Assembly (NCBI GenBank): GCA_942493075.1 | Contig: OW818681.1 | Coordinates: 3,410,001 to 3,474,000, forward strand | DNA: 64,000 bases | Source of the DNA: JBBQYD01 sp942493075 | Lineage (GTDB): Bacteria > Verrucomicrobiota > Verrucomicrobiia > Limisphaerales > UBA8199 | Direction: 5' to 3' | In this document: one piece after another, positions 33,789 through 45,098 of the stretch | Position numbering within the stretch: the stretch's first letter is position 1 | Layout: the number at the start of each line of letters is the position of its first letter | The notes under the pieces: model-generated | Told to the model about the DNA's origin: nothing | What the model saw: the letters and a program-made list of their open reading frames with translations, nothing else | The model's database searches: none | Program-made: the position numbers and the translations under genes

Positions 33789-34226
33789 TCAATCAGGCAG
33801 ATTCAGGCATCGCTTCCGCAGATAATTCTCGAAATCTGTTGCGATGATTTGCGCCGCACGCGCATCGTGGTCGTATATCCAAACCTTGCCTTCCGCATCA
33901 AGCCCGACGGGATTCCCGCCGTGGTCCATCGAGATAACAGCCCACTTCTCCACGCCCGGCCATCGCTGCTGGCGAAAGGATTCTGTGACTTCCACAAACG
34001 ACCCCTCATCATTTCCCATTGGGATTGCCTTCCGCAACCCAAACACGGGAAACGGGCCAACGATTGCACCACCATAGCGATGGACGAACTCCTTGTAATC
34101 CACATCCAGAGGGACCCCGACCTCTTGCTCGGCTGCGGAGATTTCGTTTAATTCAACCCCTTCGGCTTTCAGGATGGGAGTTCTGGAAAAGAGGTCGACC
34201 AAAGCTTGCCATGTTTCGTGTCTCAT
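33789..34226 (-). CDS. SUKH-1 (SMI1/KNR4) family immunity protein
   Basis: A 145-residue cytoplasmic protein from ATG 34226. It shows the SUKH fold pattern: EISAAEQEVGVPLDVDYKEF, VHRYGGAIVGPFPVFGL, WAVISMDHGGNPVGLDAEGK and a C-terminal helix FENYLRKRCLNLP. SUKH proteins are the commonest immunity proteins of nuclease-tipped polymorphic toxins. It starts 5 nt after the Rhs stop codon, so it is very likely the immunity partner of that toxin tip. The frame extends 25 codons further up into the Rhs gene, but MRHETWQ is the natural start. Confidence 0.9.
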   Translation of the reverse strand: MRHETWQALVDLFSRTPILKAEGVELNEISAAEQEVGVPLDVDYKEFVHRYGGAIVGPFPVFGLRKAIPMGNDEGSFVEVTESFRQQRWPGVEKWAVISMDHGGNPVGLDAEGKVWIYDHDARAAQIIATDFENYLRKRCLNLPD

Positions 34227-34231
34227 AAGGT

Positions 34232-37200
34232 TTAGTTGCCAAGTGCTCGCCTGGCGTTCATTTCTTGCGTCGCGCGCCACTGCCAATACTGAACTCGCCA
34301 AGCATCATGGGCCGCGCGTTGGGCCTCTGTTAAGCCAGCGCCTGCCGTGTTCCCGAATGAATGTTGAACGCTATTCCCAATACTGTGGAGAGGTCTAGGC
34401 ATTTCCACGAGAGGTCCTGCCGGGTTCTGGCCAAGATGGTGCAAAACAATTCTATCACCATTCACGGTGGTTGCCGCAAAGCCCGACTGTTGCATTGCCT
34501 CAAGAGTTCCTTGTTCAACATGAGCGAGGTCTCTGACCGCCCTGACCTCCATCCCCTGGAACTGGACCACGTTCCGCATCGCGGTTCCCTCTGCTGCAGG
34601 GCTACAAGCGCACGCATCATCCGTGCGCTTCAGCAGTTCTCCGCACTTCCCTAGAAGCGCTTTTACCGGCTTGCCTAATTTACAGGCAACGTAGCCTAAC
34701 CCGCCAGCCGCAACTTTACCAGCAGCAGCATCAGTTCCCTGATCACCCATCATTCCACACGCTTCACCAAAGGCATCGCGAAGCACGTTGTTGTCTTTGT
34801 CAACCCCCTCCATCTCACCCCAGAGCTTGCCCAAGCTGTTCGGATCGCCTCCACCCCCGCCTTTCATTCCGGTGTCATACAATCCCTGACCAATTTCTCT
34901 AAAGAAGTCCTTGAAGAGTAAGCCGTACGGATCGACTTGCCCAACCGGGTCATTCCCAACAAAGCCATACAGGTTGATTCCTCCCTCTTCCCCAATTGGG
35001 TCCTCGTTCAACCAGCGCTGGAGGTTCGGGTCGTAGAAGCGGTAGCCGTAGTAGGAAAGGCCTGTGAGGTTATCCGTCTCTTTGGATGAGAACTGATACC
35101 GGTTTACATCGGCCATCGGACCCCACTTGCCGAGGACCCGGCCAAACGGATCATACAAGTAGCGGGCAACCACCGTGCCGCTTGAATCCGTCAGTGTGCT
35201 GATATTGCCATTGCCATCTGAGTGGTAGTGCGCGGAACTGGTGCTGTCTGACCGGGCGAGCAGGCCGCCTATTCCGCCCGCGCCCTGCATTGAACCGCTC
35301 AGGTCCATGCCGCGGGTGTAGGTGGCAAGTGTGATGTTGTCCGATCTGCGTTCCTGCAAAACGAGCATCCGGTCATACACGTAGCGAATCTCGTTTGCCA
35401 ATGCCCAGCCATTGCCCCATGTGTATTCCCGGGTGATCCGGCGGCGCCCCAGTCCGTCATAGGCGTATTCTGTCTTCCAAGTGCCGGGCAAGGTCACACT
35501 CTTCAACTGGTTGGCCCGGTCATATTCAAATGTCCTGTGCGAATCGCTGAGAAGGTTTCCATTCAGGTCATAGCTGAATGCAGAGGTCACCGGTAACCAG
35601 TTCGTGGTGATCGTGGAGACGACAAGCACACCGGCATTGGTTCCGGCGGTTACGAACTGGTTGTAACCGTCGCGCAGGGGAATCCCCTCGGCTGTGGCAA
35701 ATGAGCTGTCGCTGTAAATTTGGGCCTGGTTCGTGCCTACATAAAGGCTGGTAACCTGGCCATCCAGGCTGCCAGCGACAGTCAGGGTCCCGCTCCGAGT
35801 AATGCTCGTTAACTCGTTACGATTACCGCTGACGAATGTCTGAATCAGAGTGTTATTCGTGCGGGATGCCAGATTGCCCGCGGCATCATACCCATAGGCG
35901 AGGTTTTCGAGCGCGCGCAGCGTGCCGTTCCCTTCAAACGCCTGGGCAGAGGTCAACTGCCCGATTTCATCATAGCCAAACTGCTCGGTGACTCCGTTCA
36001 GCCGATGGAGATTTGTGATGAGACCGCTGATATCCCGGTCGTAGATAAAGCGGTCGCGTGGAGTCTGACCGGTTTTGAAGGCGGTCTCAAAGAGCCTGCT
36101 GCCTCGTCATAACCCCAGGAAGTGGTTCCGCCGGGCATTGACAGGCTTGCAGGCTGTGTCCCCCCGCCGTTGAAGACATAAGTGAACGTCCCTGCCGGAG
36201 ATGTCATGATCTCAGGACGCAACCCGGCGTCGTAGGTGAACGATTGAACCCAGGAGCCGAGTGTGATGGAGTCGAGGCGGGGGCCAGTGTACCCGTAAGT
36301 GACGGTGTCGTTTGCCCAAGGACCATCCTCTGATTCCAAAACGCTGCGGAAAGCAGCGAGGCCTGCGTAGGTGAACACGGTGGTGCCGATTGAATCGGCC
36401 ACACTGGTCATCTGGCCCAAGAGATTGTAGGTGTAGGTGCTGTTGCCAGTGGGATGGCTGCTCAAAAGCAGGTTGCCTGCCGAATCATATTCAAAGCTGG
36501 TGGTGCCCTTGGCGGCAGTCCACTTCGTGGTCAGACGCCCGTTGGCATCGTAACCGTTCTGGCTGACCAGGACGCCGTTTGCATTGGTTTCCCGGAACTC
36601 ACGGCCATACACGTCGTACGACCACCGTTTGGTTTTGCCACGGCCATCCTTCAGCCAGTTCAGGTTGCCGACCGGATCATAGCCGAAGCTCGTTACTTCC
36701 AGATTTGCGTTGGTGATTGAGTCCAATCGCCCAGCAGCGTCATAGCCGTAATCTGTGTATCTGCCCCGAGCATCAAAAGAGCGTTCCAGGCCAAAGACGG
36801 AGTAAATATTCTGTTCAGCAAGCCCGAACGCATTCCAGCGGTTAAGGACACGATTCAGAGTATCGAATGAATTGGTGACACTATGCCCCTGCGCATCGGT
36901 TTCGATAACCCGCCGATCTCCGTAATCGTAAACGACCCTGAACAACATTCCGTCCGGAGTGCTGGCGCTGGTAACAAGCCCTTGGAGGTTGTAGGCGAGG
37001 GTCAGATTCAAGCCATATGGTGCAGTTGCATTCGTAACTCGCCCCAGAGAATCCCGGAGAAGGGTAGTCGTTCCTTCAGGTGAGACGATTGATGAGACCA
37101 TCCCATTATAATCCCGGATGTAGGTGGTTGTTACCCCCATGGGGTCCATCTGGCTTTCGAGCCCACCACAGAGACAATAAGTAAAAATGCTGGTTCCCCG

Positions 37201-40143
37201 ATCTGGCGCAGAGAGAGAGAGCAGTTGGCCCATGCTATCGTAGGTTGCCTGAGTCCAGGCACCCATCCGATCTTTCGTCGCCTTGAGATTCAGCCGTTCG
37301 TATCTATTCGAAACGGTGGTCTCGTCCGGAAAAGATGTGCTGGTTCGTCGTCCTAGCAGATCGTAGGTGTGGTAAACCGTAAGACCCAGCGGGGTGATGT
37401 GGCAGGCTAGTTCACCATTCTCAAAGGTAAACTCATTGGTTGCTTGAGCCTCCAGAAGAATGGAACGTCTGAGGAAGCCATTAGTCGAGTAGAGATTCGT
37501 TAAAGTGGTTTCATTGGCGTATCCAATTCCGGTTAACTGGTGTCGCGAGTTGAAGTAGTTGGTAGTAACCCTGTTTTCTGAATCGGTAATCGTCATGACC
37601 GGCCAGCTCAGGATTGGAAACCCGCCCACCATGGTCGTTTCTGGAGTATTAAGGGTGATGCTACGCCCACTTGGTTCGATGACGCTTTGGGGAACCACAA
37701 TTTCAACGGTTTCATTGTTTCCCATGTCGGCGGTAACCGTTTGGTAGTTCCAATTCCAACTCCGGGTGCTTGCCGTGCCGTCTTCCTGAGTGAATGTCTT
37801 GGTCAAAGAAGCAAGATTTCCCGAAGGATCATACTTGATGCTGGTGACTATGGGGGTGCCGTCCGGCGCTTCCACAATTTGTGTGATTTGCTCAGGGTCA
37901 CCAGAGATCTGCCCTTCCGAGGATTGACTTCCTGGATATGTGAACCAGGTAATTCTGCCAGGAGTAACGCCGTCCGGGGACCCCTGCCTCTCGAATGCAG
38001 GAGTCGGAGACAACTCGGCATTGCCCGGCAATTCTGCATTAGCGTACTCAGGATAATGCTGCCAGGCTGCCAGCTTGAAATCCGCCGCAGTAAGGTTCGT
38101 TACAACCAGTGTACTCAGGTGCGGAGTCTGGGAACGTCCCCAATGAAAGCAGTTCCTGTAGTGAGTCGCACTCTCTCCACCTGCCTGACCGTAGTTCAAT
38201 ATCCCTTGTCCGGCGGTAATCAGGCTTGCCGAGGGAGAGAGAATTCCGCTGAATCGAGATTCAGTTTCTCTTGGCCAGTAGAGGTAGAGTTCATGGCTGT
38301 TGTCTGGATGTGTCACCAGCATCTTGTGGTAGACATTGGCTTCTCCGACATAGACGAAGGTGGTTCTAGAGTCCATCTGGACGGAAGCTGCGCCGCCGGA
38401 CCCTGAGGTGACAGTCTTGTAGGGCGGGTAATTAAACTCCTTAAATGGCGCCTCATCCTCGTATTGAAAGCTCGTGGTACCGTAAGGGGTATTGATCGCA
38501 ATGACAGGACTAACCACAGCCGGGTCTTGAGAGGTTCCGTATATAATAGAACTGACCATTCCCACGGCGTCCTCGATCACGCCAAGCTGCCGATCGGAAT
38601 TGTAATAGAACCTTGCTGAACGACCGTAAGGCATCTTAACGCCTTCAAGTAATTCGGCTGAATTGTAACTCAAGGTGGTCGCATTCCCGTCATAATCCAC
38701 GATGGCGGAAAGATAAAACCGCTCGTTCCTGTTAGTATATTGAAGGTTAATGGCGTTGCCATAGGGATCCAAACGGGCCGTTAATAGTGCATCTCCCGAG
38801 ATGTACTCGAGAGGCTGGCCAGCATATTCCTGGAGTGTGTGAGTAGCGGAGGCCAGCGTTGTATTCATAGACCCAAGATCTTGCGAGGCATCATCTTCAG
38901 CTTGCCATGATGCCTTAGCTCCACAGGTTAGGTTCAAACGCCAAGCCCCTTGCGAACCCTCGATATGACCGGGCTTTTCATAAACAGCACCGTAGCGACG
39001 CGTGATGCCGTACACGTTTGTATACATCCCACTTAGTAATGTGTAGATGTCCTGTGAGCCGTCTCCATGGATCAATCGGAAGCCGGTGATCTGTTCTCCC
39101 GATCTGAGTGGGAAGATGCTGTAGCCACGAGATGGATCTGACTTGTTGTTATAGGCAAAGTATGACTCACTATTATCGGGCGCATACAGAATAGCCTCCC
39201 ATTTACTGAAATCATTCGTGACCACCCAATCGCCCGTAACCTTAACAAGCCGTTTTGAGACCCACGAATTCCCAGCGTTTCCGCCGGTCCAGATCGCATA
39301 GACAGGCACGTTAAGCCGGATATAGGAATACCAGTTGTGGTTCCAACCGGTGATCGGATACTTTCCGTCATCTTTGGGTCGCGTATCGCGTTGCTTATAG
39401 TTCAGATGAAAAGCGACCTTCTCCCCCAACGATGTTTTGTAGAACACAGGGGTGTCATGAACCCACAGATTCATGTAAGGCTGGGAAATGTGCCAAGAAG
39501 GCATGCCGGGGGACTCGCACTTCTCGCATTTGTTAGTGCAGTCCCCGTTGTCTTTGCCCTGATTAATATTTTTGGTCGGCTCTAGAGCCCCATCATAGCT
39601 CAAGGCGACGCGACGCATGGAAGTCGCGCCTCCGGGGTATGTTCCAGTCACCGTGACAGAGAACGAACAGCCATCATGGTACTCAGTTACTTCCTCGTAT
39701 TCTGGAGAGATGCCATCAATTAAGTAGCGGTTGACGGCGTCAGCCAAAGTGAGTGCTAGACTACCTGGCGCAGGTTCCGCACCATAAAGGCCATCCCTCA
39801 ACCCAATCTTGGACATTGCCGTAGCATTAGGGGCAGTGGAATCGGTGTATGTTTCCTCCCCTATGATCGTGACATAATAATTGGTGGATCGGCCTGGATA
39901 ATTAGGGAGTGAGGACCAAGTCTCGTGACGTTCATAATACGAATAGTCTTGGTCGGTTGCCTCGATCTCGGCTACGAGATGCATCACTGCGAACTTTGGT
40001 TCGCCATTGATCGTAGGCATGGATGGGTCGACGGCGTACGCAGAGGAATAGCTGCTAGCATCGTCTGCGAGGGAAATAGAACCGGCGGCCAAAACGATCA
40101 CCGACAACAAAGAAGCAGCAAGGAAGTTCTTCATAATCTTCAT
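34232..40143 (-). CDS. Large secreted Rhs/YD-repeat protein with LHH-type nuclease tip (one frameshift)
   Basis: Reconstructed as about 1,970 residues. A signal peptide (MKIMKNFLAASLLSVIVLAA...) starts it. An N-terminal domain holds NKCEKCESPGMPSWHI (three Cys) and DTPVFYKTSLGEKVAFHLNY. YD repeats fill most of the middle (for example GYDPVGNLNWLKDGRGKTKR). The conserved Rhs core end is SSGTVVARYLYDPFGRVLG through LSYYGYRFYDPNLQRWLNED and NDPVGQVDPYGL. The last ~225 residues are the tip, with GDRIVLHHLGQNPAGPLVEM, the LHH motif of an HNH/EndoVII-type nuclease. The frame is 1381 codons from 40143 to about 36100, where one base is missing (GAGGCAGCAGGCTC context); the other frame, open from above 35956, carries on to 34232. 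A beta-helix gene ends 29 nt upstream; SUKH immunity is 5 nt downstream. Confidence 0.88.
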
Positions 40144-40172
40144 GGAGTATTCTTTGATAGAAGGGTTACGAC

Positions 40173-43100
40173 TTAAGGCAGGCAGTTAAAGACCTTTGGT
40201 TGGGATATGAAAATACCGTACCCAGGTAGTGTTATCCCCAGCGAGTTAGTTACGGTTGGGTCGAACCCCATCAGACTCTCCAACAGATCCGAGACAGTGT
40301 TGGCGTTCACATCATCGAGGTAGTCAGCAAGTCCGTTGCTGTCTAGATCCAGAGGCCGGCCCTCGGCATCCGTTGCTACATAATGGTACCCGATGTCCAC
40401 TGGGGAGGTTGCTTCCCAGGCCTGAGTTGTTGCTGTAGTGAAGTAGTAGAGCCCAACAGAACTGGCGCTTGCCACACTACCCGCGTTAACCAAAGGGCTG
40501 TTGGTCGAAAGATAGTAGCGTCCAAACCAGCTTGTCTGCCAACCATAGCTGCCGGTGACAATTGTATCAGTCACGCTCTGCAGGTGTTGCCGGTTATTCT
40601 CAAGGAAAGCGTTATAAGCCAGATCTGTGCAATATGCCGCGCCGCTCGCACCATCATAAACGTTGAAATTGACTGAATCGAACGCTGTGTCACGTATGGA
40701 CCAGAGGGGGTAGGTGCCTCCTGAGTTGCGGTGAAGTTGAAGACCTCCACCTCGGATGAGGCAGTTGCGCGCGACGAATACGCAGTTAGTATTCTGCGCC
40801 ACCGAGGCATCCAGACTGGTCCACATGCTGACGTTGTCGAACAGACAGTTGGTTAACAAGATTCGACTGATGTAACCGCCAAAGCTACCACCCAGGAACT
40901 CGCAATTGGCAGCTTCGAACGTCAGGTAACCATAGTCGTCACGTGCAACCATCGCTTCCCACGACGCATTCGGGAATCTCGTGAACCGAGCCCGGACAAC
41001 GGGTGAGTTGGTGAACTCCGGCCAGGCCCACCCGGTGATGCCTCCGGGACCAACTCCGCCCTGCCAAGTTCCATTGCAGTTTTCCTGGGCGAGGTTGGCA
41101 CGCAACCAGTAGGCCGGTTGTTCGGCTGTTCCCGCGAACGTGATCGCTACTCGGTCGTTAGCTTTGATTCCATGTCCTGCATGCCGCCAACCGGAGGTCG
41201 TTCGAAACCAACCCACTGCCGTGCCTGCACTGAAGGTAATGTTCGTCGCGGCTACACATCCGCCGAAAGCATGATCTAGTGGTGCATAATGCCAGCCGAT
41301 ATCAGGAGTATCGGTGTCACGCTGGGCCTGTGGAGTGAAGGTGGTCGCAACGGAAATCGTGGCATTGGAATACACCAACGGAGGATAGGTAGTGCGGGAG
41401 CGAAGGCTGGCTCGGGTCTGTGCGCTAATATTTGTTGTGCCGGCATTGCGATAAGGACTGTTGGGAGCCAGGTAGTGGCTTCCCCCGCCAACGATCTCAA
41501 AGACTCCCGAATCGCTCGTCAAAAAGGCACAATTGTTAGTTGTTGTTGTGAAATACTCGAAGTTTGTGAGGTTTACGAACAAGCAATTTGCCAGTTCAAC
41601 GTACCCGGTTACATCTTCCATGAGGTATCTGCAATTATGAGCGGTTACGTTCTCAGCCTGCAATGAGTCGCCAGGATAACCATCGGTAGCAACGACAGTA
41701 TCAACATTCCACGCCAGCACATTACGAAGCACCGGCCACCAAAATCCTGGCGCATAACCGTTTTTACAGCGGACTAGTTCCACGTCTTGCAGGGTGATAT
41801 TCCCCGCCACGGCGTTGCTCATATAACAGAACCTGGCGTTAGAGATTAACTGGGAAGTGGAGGCTCCAGAAAGGTCCAGAGCAATCTTGCCGTAATATGC
41901 CGAATTAGGATTCCCAGACGCCATATTCTCCCCGATTGTGGAGTCGTGAACGGCCGTGAAAATCACCGGCGCATAATGCGATCCCTTAAAAGCAACGTTT
42001 GTGGTAATGATTGATGCTGAGCTAGATATGGTGTACTTGATGCATGCCCCATGCTCAAATGTTGTCACTCCAGCGAGATTGACCGGCCCGCTGATAAGGT
42101 AGCCTTCGTAAGCGACAAAGGTCATGTTCGTCCTGCTGGTCGCCATTGTAATATAATCCAAGACAAACCCTGATTTCGGGCCGGCAGCACCGGCCAATTC
42201 CATTGTTTTTCTGGAGCTCTTGGCCGCATACTGCCGCTGTGGCAACAGCTCCTTTAACGCAGCCACCCGGCGCTTGCCTGCCTTCTCGGGTGAGAACGCT
42301 GCGCTCTTGCGAGGCAGTGCATCCAGATGCGGTTTAATCTGCTTGAGAGGCACGCGCTCGATCAAAAACTCGCGGTCCCCGTCCATCCGGAGAAACTGTT
42401 TCGTCACGTTAACGGCCGGGAGTTCCTTCGCATTCCCGATGGAAAACGCTTTTCCCGGACCGATCTTCATAGATCGGAAGGCGATAGTCTCATCGGTCAG
42501 CACTTGGCCCTTTCTGTATTGCACCGCCCGGCTCTGTTTTGCAGGCGATTCTCCGGCATTGAACTCTGTCAGGAACTCCATGATCGCCGTATCTGAAGAC
42601 ATACCCCACAGCTCTGGTTGCGGGAGTTCCCCGTTAATGATGATGTCCTGTTCCAGCCCGGCTTTCGTGTAGGTGTAGCGAACTGTACAATCCACATCTG
42701 ACAGGGCGTTCTCATAGACCACTTGATTAGGTGGAACCACACGGCCCTGGCATTCCTGCACCTCGCCGATCACAACGCTCAGCCCAGTGGCGGGCTCATA
42801 ATAGCTGAGCATCAGCGGATGGCTGCGAATCCGCTGCCCATCCGGCCCCTCCAGATCGATGGAGCCGTAAGTTGCCAGATCATTCGCGAAAATTACTTTG
42901 TGCGGGCCTTTGCGTGCGACCGCGCCGCCCGGGAAAAGGTTCGATTTCCTCTACCGTATCCAGCCAGGGACCGTTGGATGCTTCCTGGTAATGCATGCCG
43001 GTGGCTAACTCTGTGTACCGATGGACGCGTGGCATCTGGCCTGAACGGGTTGTCTCATAAACCGCACGTTCCCAAACCCGATGATGCGGACCGCGCTCAA

Positions 43101-43236
43101 TAATGGCCGGAGCGGTACTTCCTGGAACGTCTCCTTGATCTAACTGACCAACCGCGGCAGGAGTTGAGATCTGGCCCTGCGCTGCGTGAGCGAGCGCCAG
43201 GCTGGCGAAGATGTAGCAGGTCTTTCTCATAGGCAT
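40173..43236 (-). CDS. Secreted beta-helix protein upstream of Rhs (one frameshift)
   Basis: About 1,020 residues after frame correction. The first frame starts at 43236 with a signal peptide (TCYIFASLALAHAAQG) and an N-terminal domain (APAIIERGPHHRVWERAVYE). Near 42928 one extra base in a GGGCGGCGCGG run shifts it; the second frame resumes with GGAVARKGPHKVIFANDLAT and runs to 40173. The middle is a right-handed beta-helix (repeated ANCLFVN, CEFLGGSFGG, NCVFVARNCLI, LLTNCLFDNV-type rungs). The C-terminus has LDLDSNGLADYLDDVNANTV, a Ca-binding thrombospondin-3-like stretch. It is likely exported and surface-bound. It is 29 nt from the Rhs gene, so the two form an operon. What it binds, or whether it helps display Rhs, is unknown. 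Confidence 0.8.
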
Positions 43237-44045
43237 TGGCTGTTAAAATTGAGCTGGCTCTCCAAAACGCGAACCAGACAGAGCAGACTTGTGATCGCGC
43301 TGTCCGGACGAGATACGCAAGAAGCGATCTCGTCTGTACCTAATATAGACGCTATAAAATGAATGCGCACGGGCTTTCACTCTTAGTTCCCTACAATAAT
43401 CTCTGGAATACGATTTGGCGGTAGGTGAGGGTTATGCCCTCCGAAGCCGGGCAGGTCTCCCAGCTTATGCCCCTGTCTCAGATACAGCGTTAATCGCAAA
43501 CTATACGCTTTTGCCATTCGGACATACTCAGGTCTCCAACAAAAGCGTAATGGCTCTTTTATATCCAATGTCTCCTTAACGTCAACACTTTTGATGCACT
43601 TTCTTATTTATTATCATTCAAACCCATTACCATAAGCTGTTCTTTCGTCCTCGTTCTCTTTACGCGACATTCCCGCCATTTAATAGGAAAACGAAACAGA
43701 CCCGTCCGGTGCGAAGACCGGGCGTGCACCAGCCAACGCATGGACGCCTTGCTCATTTGCCGCGCATCTCACGCACAAGGCTCAACCGCAGCGCGCAACG
43801 ACAGATGAGCCATGGGCAATCCGAATGGCCGACCATAATTGGCATGACCACGACCTGGAGGGTTGCAAAAAAGCCATTGACAACGGACCACCGTCTTCTG
43901 CTCTCTCCGTTTCTCTCCTGTTCAATTCGGAATCAGGTGGCCCCACCGCCAGGTGCCTCCGCGTGGGTGAGTGAATGCGCATAGCAATGCCTACCTTGAC
44001 AGCGGTCCAAAAGATCGGATGGTAAGTTCGACCAAGGCAGGTCTT
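43237..44045. other. Intergenic region upstream of beta-helix/Rhs operon
   Basis: About 800 nt without a convincing gene. The part next to 43237 should hold the operon promoter. A 61-codon minus-strand frame at 43383-43568 (MDIKEPLRFCWRPEYVRMAK...) has a protein-like start but no recognised family and no neighbours to support it. From 43570 to 43690 the DNA is notably A/T-rich. Nothing else was seen. Confidence 0.5.
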
Positions 44046-45095
44046 ATGTGCGATTACCAAGATTCCATTCGGAGCAACACATGCGTCGCTCCACAACCAG
44101 GCTTCATCACTCGTCGAGACTTCATCAAATCCGCGGTTGCTGCCGGAGTAGTCCTTAGCGTGCCGTTCCCGGTGGACGCTGTGGAGTCGCCAGGAACAGT
44201 CCCGCAACGTGCACTTGGGAGAACCGGCTTGAAGATCTCCTGCATCGGGCTTGGCGGATATCACATCGGCTCCATCTCGGAGGAGAGCCAATCGGTGCGG
44301 CTGATCCGCAGCGCGATCGACGGGGGAATCACATTCATGGACAATTGCTGGGACTACCATGACGGCAAGAGCGAAGAGTGGATGGGAAAAGCCCTGCGGG
44401 ATGGTTATCGGGACAAGGTGATCCTGATGAGTAAGATCGATGGACACACCCGGGAGGCAGCGGCGCGGCAAATCGACGAGTCACTCAAACGGCTTCAAAC
44501 CGATCATGTCGATTTAATGCAGTTTCATGAGGTCATTCGACCAGATGATCCGGATAAGATACTCGGGCCGGGCGGCGCCATGGAAGCAATGCTCGCCGCG
44601 CAAAAGGCCGGCAAGGTGCGTTTCATAGGGTTCACCGGTCATAAGGATCCCAAGCACCACCTGAAGATGCTCGAGATGTCCAAAGCCAAAGGTTTCCGCA
44701 TCGATGCTGTTCAGATGCCGTTGAACCTCATGGACACGCATCACAAGAGCTTTGAGAAGCAAGTGCTTCCCGTATTGGTGCGTGAACAGATCGGAGTTTT
44801 AGCGATGAAAACAATCGGCTCCGGACATCTGCTGCGCAGCGGCGCAGTGACCGCCCGGGAATGCCTGCGCTACGCACTCAGCCTGCCCGTATCCACCGCA
44901 ATTACCGGCATAGAAAAGCCAGAGATCCTGGATCAAGCGCTTTCGGTTGCCCGGGGGTTCAAGCCCTTGAGCGCCGAAGAAATGGCTGCCCTAAGGCAGA
45001 AGACAGCCACCCTTGCAGCGGAAGGCAAATTTGAACCCTTTAAGCACACCACTGATTTCGACGGAACGGCGAAGAACCCCCAATGGCTAGGATGA
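44046..45095 (+). CDS. Tat-exported aldo/keto reductase
   Basis: From the ATG at 44046 (AAGGCAGG upstream) the protein has 349 residues. A twin-arginine signal, TRRDFIKSAVAAGVVLSV, is followed by an aldo/keto reductase barrel. Catalytic residues are visible in order: Asp in ITFMDNCWDYHDGKSEEWMG, Tyr in the same segment, Lys in VILMSKIDGH, His in LMQFHEV. The C-terminal NADP-binding part has VSTAITGIEKPEIL. Export by Tat means the cofactor is bound before translocation. The substrate is not known. A 75-nt longer start at 43971 is less likely. Confidence 0.88.
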   Translation: MCDYQDSIRSNTCVAPQPGFITRRDFIKSAVAAGVVLSVPFPVDAVESPGTVPQRALGRTGLKISCIGLGGYHIGSISEESQSVRLIRSAIDGGITFMDNCWDYHDGKSEEWMGKALRDGYRDKVILMSKIDGHTREAAARQIDESLKRLQTDHVDLMQFHEVIRPDDPDKILGPGGAMEAMLAAQKAGKVRFIGFTGHKDPKHHLKMLEMSKAKGFRIDAVQMPLNLMDTHHKSFEKQVLPVLVREQIGVLAMKTIGSGHLLRSGAVTARECLRYALSLPVSTAITGIEKPEILDQALSVARGFKPLSAEEMAALRQKTATLAAEGKFEPFKHTTDFDGTAKNPQWLG

Positions 45096-45098
45096 TTT

